Below, piece by piece: positions 1 through 12,414 of a stretch of DNA of 64,000 nt (its first letter is position 1; each line of letters opens with the position of its first letter). A program made the translations under genes and the position numbers. The notes under the pieces were generated by a model. The model saw nothing but the letters and a program-made list of their open reading frames with translations. It had not been told where the DNA came from and searched no databases. This stretch comes from Aselliscus stoliczkanus (taxonomy: Eukaryota > Chordata > Mammalia > Chiroptera > Hipposideridae): contig CM066738.1 of assembly GCA_033961575.1 (NCBI GenBank), positions 72,153,478 through 72,217,477 of the forward strand, read 5' to 3'.

Positions 1-1445
1 GAAATTGCCAACTATTTTCCAGAGTGGTTCTACATTTGAATGAGACTCTTAAAATCTTCTGGACGTTATTGCTTGTTTTGTTTTAGGAGGTGATTAACAT
101 CATTTCAGGCAATAAGTTCTGACCCATTTTCTGTGGCCTCTGATTTTAGTGTCAGTTTAATTTTTAACGACTTTTCAGTGCTATTCAGGTTCATCCCTCA
201 ATAGCCATTTGGGGAACAGGGCACTGGTCCACACAGTAGTTCAGATCTCAAGGTCTTTGGTGTGCCATTTTGGGCGATTTTAATGCAGGAGCACAAGGAG
301 AAGCTTAGGAATTCATACATGGCTTTATGGGATCCCTTTCTTGAGCTTCCCCCTCTCTGTGATTTTCCCCACACTCTCAGATACCAGAGGGGTTTGGCCA
401 GCAAGCTGCGGTTTTAGCCTCTCTGCTCTGTCTTGCATTTTCATAACTGGGTCTTCCTCTGGGGCAAAGAGATGAGAAAAAAAGAGAAAAAAGTAACAGG
501 GATTCTCCTCACTCTTTGGACCAAAGGGGCCCCTTTATCCAGCTCCTCTGGACAAGAAGAAAGACTTTCTTTCTGAGTTTTAGGTACTGGTGTGGCTGCC
601 GCTGACATTTCGAGTATACATTCGTGGGACCCCAGAGTTTGTTTTGGGGCAAAACAGGGAGAGAAAAATAAAAAGGATTTCTTCCATCCTCTATATGCTA
701 CAAGGGTATCTTTCTAGGTTCTCTAACCAAAAAGAAAGGGTTTCTCTTGGAATTTTTTCTGTCTGCCTCCACTGCCCAGTTTGGGGATTTGGGCTGCTCT
801 GACTCTAAGCCAGGAGATATTGGGGATGGGGGGGCAGTGAATAAAATCAAGAAACTCTCTGCCATAGTGGTCTTCATGTTTTTAGTTCTCTCCTGAACTG
901 ACCTGCTATTAATTACTTTTCAGAGTCCTTAGATAGTTGTTTTGTCTTCTATCCAGGTCCTTAGTCATAATCAGTAGGAAGACAGGCTAAAATGGGATTA
1001 TTAACTATCTGAAATAGAACTGAAACTGCCTTTGAATATAAGACAAATCTTTTTTCTAATGGAAAAGAATTTCCAACTTACCTAATGTCCAAAATGTGCC
1101 ACACAATTGTTATTTCAATATTTCTCAAAGTGAATTCATTTTGAAAGATGGTTCAACAAAACATTACCACTGAGATATATAGGAAGCTTGTTTCATAAAA
1201 ATTGACATGGAGTGATTAACTCCATTCTATCTTAAAACAGATCCAAACACCATAGTGAAACATCAAGCTGTACTTTTAAAAACACACCTAGATTGATTAA
1301 CAATAGCCACTACTGTGTTTCTCAAGTTCTTGTACATGGAGGGAGACAACTGACACTTCAGAAAAGCTGTTTCTTTATCTATAGCTTTTGAATAAGATCA
1401 GGTCTGCATGCAAATGTATATACAAATGGCTTGATTCCAACTTAC
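1..1445. other. intron, nothing recognised
   Basis: This stretch lies 3' of the last OSBPL1A exon in the window. I see no further exon of the gene, no tRNA-like SINE head and no LINE motif. Part of 400-830 is richer in G and C than its surroundings and may be an old repeat, but I cannot name it. Confidence 0.5.
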
Positions 1446-1628
1446 TCAAGAAGCTCCAAGGTAATGGTTCCTTTGGGTTCTGCTTCTACACTTTTGCCCC
1501 AGAACTTCAGTTTGGGATAGATTGAGCCATGAAAGACGAAATCATTGTTTAATCCTTCAGCATGAAATGCACTAATGGGTGGGTGATGGCTGACCTGCTC
1601 AGAGATGAGTCTGAAACCAAGGTCCTCT
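1446..1628 (-). CDS. OSBPL1A: OSBPL1A exon: ORD segment with the EQVSHHPP signature
   Basis: 183 bases after acceptor CTTAAG and before donor GA/GTAAG; one base, sixty codons and two bases. It encodes the ORP fingerprint EQVSHHPP at 1600-1577. The two histidines, at 1588-1583, coordinate the phosphate of PI4P in solved ORP structures. The fingerprint is followed by ISAFHAEGLNNDFVFHGS and KLKFWGKSVEAEPKGT. The acceptor is not preceded by an ideal pyrimidine tract directly at the AG, but a T run lies a few bases further upstream. The next exon (expected to start H-N-E-A-Y-T-W) lies beyond base 1. Confidence 0.95.
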
Positions 1629-2189
1629 CTTAAGATTAAAAAAAATAGTGACACTGCAATTAATTCTTGTTAGGGAATGTGTACGTTATTGTCATTTCAT
1701 TTGAAAAGTTATGCAAAGTATTAAACAGGTTCGACAAAGTAAACAATTCTTTACCATCCTGAAAGAATAACTTAATATATGAGAAATTGTACAAATGGAA
1801 CTCAAACTACTAAATCCTATGTTGTTATAATTAAGATAGAAGAATTCAATGTGTCCATTTTCAAACATACAGGGAATAAATGAAATCAGAACTTGTGAAG
1901 AAAAGAAGAGGAAGATTCAGAGAAACTAAAGCCAGATGAATTCCCTAATTATATGTAAACAAGAAGCAGGTTGCAGCAGGCAAACAGAACTGCAGGTGTA
2001 GATGCAAAATTGTTAACTTGCTCTAGTCATACAAAATTGTTGCCTTTATGACAACAGTATAAATTTATACTAATATTATAAATGGTTAATTAAAAATCCA
2101 ATCATATCTTACAATCTATATAAGAAGAAAAGGAAGATAATTAATCCAAAATGATTAGGAATACTGAAATCTTCATAATTACTTTTTTT

Positions 2190-2490
2190 TTTAATTACAT
2201 TTACTGAGGTGACATTGGTTAGGAAAATTACATAGGTTTCATGTGTACATATCTATAATACATCATCTATATATTGCATTGTGTGTTCACCACCCCAGAG
2301 TCAGTTCTCCTTCCATCACCATATACTTGACCCCCTTTACACACTTCTACCACCTCCTCCCTCCATACCTCTGGTAACCACTAAACTGTTGTCTGTGTCT
2401 ATCACTTTTTGTATCTTTCTTTGTTTGTCTTGTTCATTTGTTGCTTTCAGTTTTATATCCCACATGAGTGAGATTGTATAGTTCTCGAGT
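2190..2490 (-). mobile_element. LINE-1 3' end fragment
   Basis: Antisense L1 3' UTR. The plus strand carries the typical run: a T-rich tail, TTACTGAGGTGACATTGGTT, then CATCATCTATATATTGCATT and TGTGTTCACCACCCCAGAGT, ending with ATCCCACATGAGTGAGATTG. The last piece is the reverse complement of the end of L1 ORF2 and its downstream block, as seen in sense orientation at 10200-10260. The fragment is 5'-truncated and sits in the 1.08-kb intron between two OSBPL1A exons. Confidence 0.75.
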
Positions 2491-2708
2491 AATTATTTTT
2501 TATAATGGTATATTTTATGTATGTTTCAATATTTTTGACATAGTCTCTAAAAAAATAAGTATCACAGAAACAAACATCAAAATTGTTAACTTGCTCTAGT
2601 CATACAAAATTGATGATGCTCAAAATAGTTCTTTTCTCTTTCATTTGAAAAGCTATACAAATCATGCAAATTCAACTATTTATCTAGAAATAGAGTGAAA
2701 GATCTTAC

Positions 2709-2806
2709 CGAACTAATTCGTAAGTCTCTCCCAGAAGTGGGTTGAAAGGCTTCCCAGTGCGTTCCCACTGAGAAGCAACAGCAGATACTGCAAATGCAGC
2801 TACACA
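2709..2806 (-). CDS. OSBPL1A: OSBPL1A exon: ORD segment with the NPLLGETYE motif
   Basis: 98 bases after a CCCACAG acceptor, ending at TTCG/GTAAG. It gives 32 codons plus two bases of an arginine codon. The peptide begins CVAAFAVSAVASQWER and ends with KPFNPLLGETYELV. The K-P-F-N-P-L-L-G-E-T-Y-E stretch is one of the best conserved ORP motifs and lines the lipid pocket near the phosphoinositide headgroup site. It has no long ORF of its own. Phase fits both neighbours, so I regard it as a functional exon. Confidence 0.92.
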
Positions 2807-3671
2807 CTGTGGGACAGAGTATTAGAAGTTAAAAATAGCCCAGCTTGCTCCTCATTCTTTCAGGAGCTGAAAGTTTGCTAAGGTAGTAAATTTACACAAT
2901 TATTTTGAGGAGTTTAATTGCTTTGGATTTTTAATATGGTTCTAGCCACTTAATATGCAAACATGAATATTCAGAATGAAAATTACTGAGTCATTCCCAA
3001 CTGTGGTTTTTGTAACACTCTAAAAAGTGCTGCAAATTCTTTCAAGCCCTAAATTACTTTCAGTTCCTTTAACATTTCTAAAAAGTACAACACTTTTAGG
3101 ATAGGGGAGAAAAGAAAGAAGTAAAAAATTGGTGTCAAGCCCAATGAAGTTGGGAAAACTGATTTGTATTAAATGAAAAGACATAAAGATTCCATTTAGA
3201 AAGCTCTTGCTTTGTGTGAAGGAGAACAATGCACTTACTATACTCTGCCTGAGTTTGGTCTATCCATATACATCACATAAACATCTTCTATTCAAAAGAA
3301 AATTAAAAAGTGCAATTCCTGTTGTCTTTTGTTTTAACTTATAGCAGTTAAACACATATAGCAATATGTGTTCACATACACATACAAGCATAAATGTACA
3401 TATTTATGTATGTATGTGTGCATTCATTACTTCTTGGAAACACTGGGAAAGTCTGAAAGGAGAAATGCTGGATTTTTTCCCAACACAAAGCTACTTTGTA
3501 AAATGAAGACTCAAGAACACAGAGGATACTCCAAACATTCTGGGGATGTTTTAATAAATTTCCCAGCCTAATATTGGACTTAACACTAATTCTATGTCAG
3601 TGTGTTTGGGATGGGAGTGGTAAAGAAAATTGTAAGACTTCAACCTTTTCCAGTGCTTGCTTGACACATAC

Positions 3672-3806
3672 CTGCATCCTTTCCACAGGATCAGAAAATG
3701 AACTGGCCTTGTGGATCAGGTACGTATGCTCCATATATTCAGTGAGTCGCTGTAGGAAGCTCAAAGGCTCATTAAATATGACTGGCATCGTAATCTTGGA
3801 TAGTTC
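3672..3806 (-). CDS. OSBPL1A: OSBPL1A exon: ORD domain, first core segment
   Basis: Exactly 45 codons, phase 0 at both ends, after acceptor AAATAG and before donor CAG/GTATGT. The peptide starts ELSKITMPVIFNEP and continues with SFLQRLTEYMEHTYLI, ending DPVERMQ. These are conserved ORP family residues: the P-V/I-x-F-N-EP-x-S-x-LQ block forms the start of the ORD sheet and helices. The exon makes no complete domain alone and must join the neighbouring exons, which match in phase. Confidence 0.93.
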
Positions 3807-5010
3807 CTATTTAACAAAATGGAAACCATTATGTCCCAGATATACAACATATTTTTCTGCTGTTATCTTTACATAACATGATCCTGGAAAGGAAGTAACA
3901 GAAAAATAGAGCCCATGAAATTTAATTAATATCAGATCAATTTCACAAATCTTTCCAGAGTACCTAACAGTATGGAGTACATTGTTCTAGATCTTGAAGA
4001 AAATACAAATATTAAACATTCTCCTTGGCTTCAGGAGATCCCCATCTAGTGGTGATGACTACTGCTAATTTGGCTTCAGATCTGAATAAAGAAATGGGAT
4101 AGAAAGTTGATGAGGCACATAAATAGGCTAGGGATCAACCACACATACCATCTTTATGGATAATTTTCCAAGAAACATTTCAGACTGTTTTTAACTGACA
4201 ATATTGAGATTTTTCTGAACACCAATCTACCATAAATTGTGGACCAGGGTACTAGAAGATTAATACGTATTTTGCAGAATAGATTTTAAATTCTGTCTGC
4301 CAGAATGACACAATCACAGACTTTCAAAAATAATTTAATGATAGAGCAGGGGGCACTGACCTGAATTGCAACTTTTCAACTCTGTTTACCATATGCCACC
4401 AGCAAGCAACAGCACTGAGGTCCTTTGAAAAATTCAGTAGGTAACAAACTTATCTTGGTATTCTCTGGAATATTCTGATGATTTTCCCAACCTCAAACCT
4501 ACCATTATTTACCTTTCCCTTGGAAATGGGGACTTTCATGAAGCCTGCTGACTAAAGTCAAAAGGTTGGGTGAACACTGCAAGGTGCCATCCAGGTTGAA
4601 TGCCACCTGTCTCAGCTTTGATGCTTTCCCCCTAAATCTCCACACTCTCACCAATCTGCACAATTAAAAATAATGCAACCTTCACAAAACTATTACTGGA
4701 TCACATTAAAAAAACAAAAAAACAAAACTCATTCATTACCATAAAATATTCCAGAATAAAGACATGTAGCAGCTCAACCTAATTAAAAGAAACGGTAGTG
4801 TACTGCTGCTGCCTCACTGAGAAGACATGGGAGGATAGAAATCTATAAAGAGATCAAGAAAAGGAGGTTCAGCTACATATATCCTAAGATTTCATTAAAT
4901 CTAGAAATTCACTGTTGGGGAGAAGTCAACAGAACTGGGACTTTTTTTAAAGAAGAAACCCAATAGAGGAATACATAATTCTCAATGAAAAATCTAATAA
5001 CACAGAAGTA
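3807..5010. other. intron, nothing recognised
   Basis: AT-rich intron directly 5' of the exon at 3806-3672. No exon, SINE or LINE core that I can name. 4700-4725 is a simple A-rich run. Confidence 0.4.
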
Positions 5011-5224
5011 AAAACATGAAAATTATCCTCCCCCCAGAGGCAAAGCCCTATCAACATTTTGGGATACAGTTGTGTATTTACACACATGTATACATACACA
5101 TATACTTTTTTTTTTTAATACATGGTATCCGCTCTATATATGGACCCACGACTTGTTCTTTTAATTTTTACTGTGTTGTGGAGGTATTACACACATGTAT
5201 GCAATCATTCAATCTGCCAAGTTA

Positions 5225-5450
5225 TTTGTGATTGCTAGATAGTGTGATGGTAAGACCATGGAACCAGGTTGAGTTCCACTGATGGCTTTCTCATTTACTA
5301 GCTATGTGACTATGGTCATATTAAACTCTGCCAGTTTTCTCATTAACAACTTGGCACTAATGTAATAGCATCTACTACAAAGCATTGTTATAAGAACAAT
5401 ATTTGCAAAACACTTAGAAAAGTTTTGGGCACATTAGTAAATGCTATATG
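5225..5450 (+). mobile_element. MIR SINE remnant
   Basis: The core ACTAGCTATGTGACTATGGTC is a diverged form of the MIR core for TAGCTGTGTGACCTTGGGCA. It is followed by a CTCATT block and by GCAAAACACTTAGAAAAG, the MIR 3' part. Ancient and non-functional. Confidence 0.7.
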
Positions 5451-5523
5451 TGTTTGTTAAATTAAAAAAAAAGAGTCTAGGTATAGATATACCATGAATT
5501 ATTTAATCATGTATCTTTTAGAA

Positions 5524-5826
5524 CAGGGGTCAGCAAACTTTTGAGACAAAAGAGCCGCCAGGAGTCAGCAAATTGCGGCTCACAAGCCGCAGGCTCTGAA
5601 GTAAAATTGAAAATGAAAATAAAACTATCATAGTTCCATTTATAACATTTTCGAAGGATATTATTCACATAATGGTGATTATGTAAAAATATATTTATGG
5701 CTCTCAAATAATTTTTAAATTGTTGTGAGGGACAGGATTGGCTCTTCCAGGGGCTGGCAAACTTTTAAGATGGAAAGTACCCAAAGAGCCGCATGTGTCT
5801 TACGAGCCGCAGTTTGCTGATCCCCA
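5524..5826. mobile_element. hAT-type non-autonomous DNA transposon with target duplication
   Basis: The left end is CAGGGGTCAGCAAACT and the right end is AGTTTGCTGATCCCC, a clear terminal inverted repeat. Flanks are TTTTAGAA (5516-5523) and TTTTTGAA (5827-5834), an 8-base target duplication with one mismatch, which is the hAT hallmark. The interior has no ORF but has several GAGCCGC/GCGGCTC blocks near both ends. About 303 bases. It appears to interrupt older antisense L1 that resumes at 5835. Confidence 0.75.
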
Positions 5827-5834
5827 TTTTTGAA

Positions 5835-6060
5835 CATGGCCAAATATGGCTTTATACTAGATTTCTCTAAGTGGAATTTCTGGGCTAAATGTCTGTTCAT
5901 TTAAATTTTTTTATGACTATCAAGTTAAATGTCTTCCAAAAAGGCTTTACCAATTTATACTCCCACCAATGCTGCAAGAGAGCCAGATCTTTTAATGTCA
6001 TAGGAGGGGCACTGCTTCCAATCTGTTCATTTGGTCATGTTCACTCTTTCTTCACAAATA
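5835..6060 (-). mobile_element. old LINE-1 fragment
   Basis: Reverse-complement reading gives a diverged L1 ORF2 3' region; on the plus strand CCAATTTATACTCCCACCAA is the diagnostic antisense block, followed by GCTGCAAGAGAG. The piece continues leftwards beyond the hAT element in weaker form. It ends where the sense-orientation L1 begins at about 6062. Confidence 0.6.
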
Positions 6061-6637
6061 TTTAACTGAAAAATATTCTACTACTGTAATGGTGGTAACT
6101 GAATCACTTATAACTAGTATGAAGATAAGACATTAAAATGTTAAAAATATTTGAAGTATTAAAAATAACTATAACAACAGTACTTTATTAATGGGTATAC
6201 AATGTAACAAAATGTTAAGTTGTGACATCAAAAACATAAAATGGAGCAAATGTAATGCTTTTATATGCATTCGAAGTTGTTATCAGCTTAAAACAGACTG
6301 ATATAAATGTAAGATATTTTATGTAAGCCTCATGAAGCACTAGCAGAAATAAAAAATCTATAGTAGATACATAAAGTAGATACATAAAATGTAAAGAGAA
6401 GGGAATCAAAGCATACCACTACAGACATAAATCACAAAGGAAGAAAGCAAGAGGGGAACAATGGAACCAAGTAATTACAAAACACCAGAAAAAAGAATTT
6501 CAAACGTTAATGGTAAGTCCATACCTATCAGTAATTACTTTAAATATAAATGGACTAAATTCTCCCATGAAAAGACACAGAGTGGCTGAATGGATTAAAA
6601 AAAAACAAAAAAATGAAAAAAACTAAGACCTAATCAT

Positions 6638-6982
6638 ATGTTGCCCACAAAAGATTCATTTCAGCTTTATGGATACACAAAGACCGAAAGTGAAGGGTTG
6701 GAAAAAGTATTCCATGCAAATGGAAGCCAAAGGCAAGCAGGAGTAGCTATACTTATATCAGACAAAACAGACTTTAGGCCAAAAACTGTAACAAGACAGA
6801 TGATAAAGTGGTCAATTTATCAAGAAGATATAACAATTATAAATATTTATGTACCCAACATAGGAGCATCTAAATATATAAAGCAAATATTAATAGATCT
6901 GAAGAGAGACATAAACAGTAATACATTAGTATTAGAGAACTTCCATACCCTACTTTCAACAATGGATAGATCATCCAAATAG
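6638..6982 (+). pseudogene. L1 ORF2 endonuclease fragment
   Basis: A 114-codon open stretch of L1 ORF2 with recognisable APE-type endonuclease sequence: AGVAILISDKTDF and then DITIINIYVPNIGASKYIKQ. The catalytic G-D-F-N motif expected near the end reads ENFH here, so the domain is inactive. A stop follows STMDRSSK. It is a relic of the surrounding L1, not a gene. Confidence 0.85.
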
Positions 6983-8304
6983 AAAATCAATAAGGAAACA
7001 CTGGAATTAAATGACACCTTAGACCAGATAGACCTGATAAACATATACAGAACATCCCATATGAAAGCAGCAAAATACACATTCTTCTCAAATACACATG
7101 AAACATTTTCCAAAATAGATCATACAGTAGGCCACAAAACAAGTCTTGAAAATTTAAGAAGGCTGAAATCATATCAAGCATCTTTGTAACCACACTGATA
7201 TGAAATCAGAATTAAATTACAAGAAGAAAACTGGGAAATTCACAAATAATGTAAAGATTAAACAACACGCTACTGAACAACCAATGGGTCAAAAAAGAAA
7301 TCAAAAAAGAAATAAAAATATATCTTGAGACAAGTGAAAATGGAAATACACATAACAAAACTTATAGGATACAACAAAAGCAGTTCTAAAAGAGAAGTTC
7401 ATAGCAATAAACACCTAATTAAGAACAAAGAAAAATTTCCAATACTCAGCATAACTTTACACCTCAGGGAACTAGAAAAAGACAAACTAAATCTGAAGTT
7501 AGCAGAAGGAAGGAAATAAACATCAGAGTAGAAATAAATAGAAACTAAAAAGAAAATAGGAAAGATCAATGAAATTGGAAAGATCAATGAAACTGAGAGC
7601 TAGTTTTTTGAAAAGATAAACAAAATAGGCAAACCTTTAGCTACACTCACAAACAAAAAAGACGACTCAAATAAATGAAATTATAAATGAAAGAGGAGAC
7701 ACACAAATACAAAAGATCATAAGAGACTACTAGAAACAATTAGATGCCATCAAATAGGACAATGTAGAGGAAATGGATAAATTCCTCGAACATACAACCT
7801 ACAAAGACTGAAAATCTGAACAGATCAATTACTATGAAGGAGACTGAAGCAGTAATCAAGTGCCTCCCAATAAAAGTTCAGGAACTGATGGCTTCACTGG
7901 TGAATCCTGCCAGACATTTAAAGAAGAATAAATACTTATCTTTCTATAACGCTCCCCAAAAAATAGAAGAGGGAAGATTCCTCAGTTTATGAGGCAAGCA
8001 TTGCCCTGATACCAAAATCGGATAAGAACACAAGAAAAGAAAATTATAGGCCAACATCCCTGATGAATACACATGCAAAAATCCTCAACAAACACAACAA
8101 AATATTAGCAAACTGAATTCAACAGTACATTAAAAGGATTGATCATATACCACAATCAAGTGGGATTTATTCTAGGGATGCAAAGATGGTACAAGACCCA
8201 CAAATTGATCAATATCACACACCACATTAACAAAAAGATAAATACCATATGACCATTTCAATAGATGCAAAAAAGCATTTGATGACAAAATTCAACATCT
8301 TTTC

Positions 8305-8589
8305 ATGATAAAAATTTTCAACAAACTGGATAAAGAAGGAATGTACCTCAACATAATAAAAGCCATCTATGACAAGCCCACGGCTAACATTATACTTATG
8401 GTGAAAAGCCGAACACTCTTACTCTATCAGAAACAAGACAAGGTTGCCCAATCTTCACCACTTTCATTCAACATAGTACTGAAAGTTCGAGTCAGAATAA
8501 TCAGGCAAGAAAAAGAAACAAAAGGCATCCAGATTGGAAAGAAAGAAGTAAAACTTTCACTATTTGCAGATGACATATTGTATATATAG
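8305..8589 (+). pseudogene. L1 ORF2 reverse-transcriptase fragment
   Basis: A 94-codon open stretch from the L1 reverse transcriptase palm. It retains the catalytic F-A-D-D motif in LFADDILYI, preceded by [12 protein letters not shown], then stops directly. The region around [18 protein letters not shown] is scrambled by small indels compared with the usual L1 order of residues. Non-functional. Confidence 0.85.
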
Positions 8590-10769
8590 AAAACCCTAGA
8601 GACTCCATCAAAAAACTGTTAGAACAAATGAATTCGATACAATTGAAAGATACAAAATCAGTATGTAAAAATCTGTTGCATTTCTATACAATAATAACAA
8701 ACTATCAGAAAGACAAATGAAGAAAATAATCCCATTAAAAAACACTTTTCAATAAATTCAAAATACTTTTGAATAAATAGGAGGGGAAAAATCTAAACAC
8801 TGGAAACTATAAGACATTAATGAAAGAAATTGCAGAAGACATAAATATATGGAAAGATATTTTGTGCTCATGCATTGGAAAAATTAATATTGTTAAAATG
8901 TCCACATTACCCAAAGCAATTTATAGATTCAATGCAATCCCTATCAAAATTTCAATGACATTTTTCACAGAAATAGAAAAAAAAATCCCTAAAATTTATA
9001 TGGAACCACAAGTGATCCCAAATAGCTAAAGCAATCTTGAGAAAAAAACAAAGCTGGAAGTATCACATTTCCTAATTTCAAACTACATTACAAACCTGTA
9101 ATAATCAAAACAGAATGGTACTGGCATAAAAATAGACACACAGATGAATGGAATAGAACAGGGAGTACAGAAATAAACCCCATGGATATATGGTCAATTA
9201 GTTTTAGACAAAGGAGCCAAAAATATACAATAGGGAAACAGTCTCTTCAATAAATGGTGTGGAGAAAACTGAACAGCCACAAGCAAAAAAATGAAACTGG
9301 ATCCTGATCTTATCTTACACCATACACAAAAATCAACTCAAAAGAGATTTAAAGACTTCAATATATGAACTGTAAAATGCCTAGCAGGAAACATGGGGGG
9401 GGGTCAGGGGGTAGTGTCCTTGACATTAATCTTGCTGATGATTTTTTTGGATTCAGACCAAAAATGAAGGCAACAAAATAAAAAAAACCAGTGGTACTAC
9501 ATCAAACAAAAACCTTGTGCACAGCAAAGGAAATCATTAACAAAATGAAAAGGCAACCTAATGAATGGGAGCTTATATTTGTAAATCATGTCTCTGGCAA
9601 GGAGTTAATATCTAAAATATATAAAGTACTCATACAACTCAAGAACTCAGTATCAGAAAAACAAAAAATCCTATTAAAAAGTGGGCAGAGGAATTGAATA
9701 GACATTTTTCCAAAGACATACAGAGGTACATAAAAAGATGCTCAACATCACTAATTATTAGGGAAATGCGAATCAAAATCACCTCACACTTGTTAGGATA
9801 GCTATTTTCAAAAGATGAGATAAATACTGGCAAGGATGTGAAGAAAAGGGAACCTTTGTTCACTAATGTTGGAAATGTAAACTGGTACAGTCACTATGGA
9901 AGACGTATGGAGTTTCCTCAAAAATTAAAAATAGTTATACTATATAATCCAGCAAGCCCACTTTTGGCTATATATCCAAAGTAAATGAAACCATTATCTC
10001 AAAGAAGTACCTGTACTCCCGTGTTCATTGCAGCATTATTTATAATAGCCAAAGTATGGAAACGACTTCAGTGTCCATCAATGGATGAATGAATCAAGGA
10101 GATGGTATGTTTGTGTGTGTGTAAACACACAGTGGAATATTTATCAGTATTAAAAAAAAGGAATTCTTGCCATTTGTGACAACATAGAGGGCATTTACGC
10201 TAAGTGAAATAAGCCAGAAAGAGAAAGCCAAATACTGCGTGGTATCACTTATATGTGAAACCTAAAAAAAAGATGTCAAAGTCATAGAAACAGAGTAGAA
10301 AGGTGGTTGCCAGGGTCTGAGGGTAGGAGAAATAGAAAGTTGGTGAAAGGGTACAAATTTTCAGTTATCAGATGAATAAGGTCTGACGATCTAATGTGTC
10401 ATATGGTGACTACAGTTAACACTGTGTTGTATAAATGAAAATTGCTAAGAGAGTAGAACTTGAATGTTATCACCAAAAAAGGGGAGGGGGGAGGTGAATG
10501 TGTTAATTAACTTGATGGGGAATTGTTTCATAATTATACATATATCCAATCATCTTGATGTATACTTTGAATATCTTACAATTTTGTCAATTATACCTCA
10601 AAACAACCAACCAATCAAACAACCAAGCTCATCTATTCTAAAGCATTCTTGCAGTATGGAATATGCAGATTGAAATAAAATTATTGCAAAACAACTTTCT
10701 TTAAAAATTTGATTGAACACCTAGTAGGTGCCAGACACTGTTTTAGGCACTGGATTAAAAGCTTTGTGA

Positions 10770-11260
10770 TAACCAATCCTGACTTGGAATGCCCTACTCT
10801 CTTCCATTAACTCTTGTATAATCCTATCCATACTTCAAAGCACAGTTCAAGTCTCTCCTACTGAACTATTCTAGCACTCACTGATTGATATGTTGCCTCT
10901 TCCAACTTCTGGAGTACCAGAATCTATATGTCACAACTAAGTGTTTTATTAGATTTTATTACCTGCCATTATGTCATGGGTACTAACCAGCTTATCTTGC
11001 TAACTAACTACACAGTTATACAATTCCTGAAGGGAGGGATATTATCCCTGCATTATCTGCCTGCGTCCTCATCACCTCAGGGAGAGAAGAGCATGTTTCT
11101 GGTGCACCTGACCCCATAGGCTCCTATGTATTCCCACGGCCCAGAGTTTATTTCTATTGGGCATTTATCACAATGCACTGCATTTTCCTACCTCCTTCAC
11201 TGGAATACAACCTCCTTGAAGTCAAAGCCCTCCTGTATAATGATTTATAATAGCTCACAC
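10770..11260 (+). mobile_element. LINE-2 remnant
   Basis: Weak but typical L2 3' region in sense orientation: TGGAATGCCCTACTC, then TCAAAGCACAGTTCAAGTCT, and later a TACAACCTCCTTGAAG block. Highly diverged. A short opposite-oriented L2-like piece (GCCAGACACTGTTTTAGGCA) lies just before it at 10700-10755. Confidence 0.5.
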
Positions 11261-11279
11261 AGTGAAATGTGAAAAAAGT

Positions 11280-11510
11280 AGATTACAAAGCAACATGTTC
11301 AAAAAAATTCTAATTTTAAAAAATACATGTCTTATAGACATAAAAACAAATATTAGAACGTCATAGCACCAAAAAACTAACAGTTGTTGTCTCTAGGAGT
11401 TGGCGGTATACGTAATAGGTAATCTTAATTATTTTCTTTATGCTTTTCTGTATTTTCCAAATTTCTTAAAATGAACATCTGTTAATCTTCCAATTAGGGG
11501 TAAAACAAGA
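11280..11510 (+). mobile_element. old LINE-1 3' end remnant
   Basis: The block TTTATGCTTTTCTGTATTTT followed by CCAAATTTCTTAAAATGAAC is the usual end of an ancient L1 3' UTR. No target duplication could be recognised. Confidence 0.45.
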
Positions 11511-11759
11511 AATATTTTGAAACCTAACAGTCTCGGCCCGGCAAAATGTAAGGATGAGAAGCTAAAAACCTTGCATCACAGAAATGGGACCCCCTTACAA
11601 CGTTCTCGTACACACTTACATCATGCTGATCATAAAATGCACAAGAGAAAAGCAAAGTGTTAAGTAGCATAATGGAAAAAATGGAGCAACAAAATACACT
11701 CAGTCTAGTCCAGTCCTAAGTTTCAGGGACAGTAAAGGCTTTGTGGTTAAACGAATGAA

Positions 11760-11990
11760 TTTTGAACGGAAAACAGAATGGTAGTTGTCAGGGGAGAGGG
11801 GATGGGGAGTTAGTGCTTAATGCGTACAGAGAAGGTTCTGCAAGATGAAAAGGGCTCTGTGGGTGACAATGGTGATGGCATTACCACAATGTTAATGTAC
11901 TTAATGTCATTTAACTGTACATTTAAAAATGGATAAGATAGTAAGTTTTACTTCATATGTATTTTACCACAATTTTTTTTTAAAAGAAAA
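11760..11990 (+). mobile_element. old LINE-1 3' end remnant
   Basis: TTAACTGTACATTTAAAAAT, then GTAAGTTTTACTTCATATGT and ATTTTACCACAATTTTT, the classic end of L1M-type elements. A similar end recurs at 51690-51880. Confidence 0.6.
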
Positions 11991-11994
11991 AGAA

Positions 11995-12165
11995 ATGAAT
12001 GGGCTAAGATCAAATGTCCCTCACTATCTATTGCTTGTGTGGCCATGAGTAAGTCCTCACTTCTGTTTTATATGAAGATTAATTAATTCATATAAAACAC
12101 TTAGAACAGTGTCAGGCATACATTAGGTGAGCAATGTTAGTTATCATCATCATCATTATTAATAA
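11995..12165 (+). mobile_element. MIR SINE remnant
   Basis: GTGTGGCCATGAGTAAGTC corresponds to the MIR core, followed by the 3' part AAAACACTTAGAACAGTGTC and GGCATACATTAGG. Ends just before the mariner element. Confidence 0.65.
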
Positions 12166-12414
12166 TTCATGCAAGAGTGCCAAGTTCTGCAAGATTGTAT
12201 ACGGGCAAGGATGCGTCAAAAGTTGGGCTACTTTGCCCTGTCACCTGGGCAGCTGAGCTATAAAGAAACTATTGGACTGTCGGAAAAGTCATGATGTATC
12301 TTGTTTATGTTTTTCAAAGGTCATTTATTTATATAAAGAACAAAGACCAATCAATGATATATTGCCCATTTTGTTCAATAATTTTTGCCATCTTTCAGTG
12401 ATCTTCATAATTCC

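Larger units (their letters stand above)
6062..10610 (+). mobile_element. 5'-truncated LINE-1 with a dead ORF2
   Basis: A 4.5-kb sense L1 of an older mammalian type. It starts in the ORF1-ORF2 linker, passes through the ORF2 endonuclease (about 6550-7200), reverse transcriptase (about 8000-8600) and C-terminal part (to about 9900), and ends in the 3' UTR with GTCAATTATACCTCAAAACA near 10570-10600. ORF1 is missing. Stops and frameshifts break ORF2 many times. It cannot move. Confidence 0.9.

Noticed and set aside
3574..3876. Plus-strand 100-codon frame
   Set aside because: Opposite strand of the OSBPL1A exon at 3806-3672.
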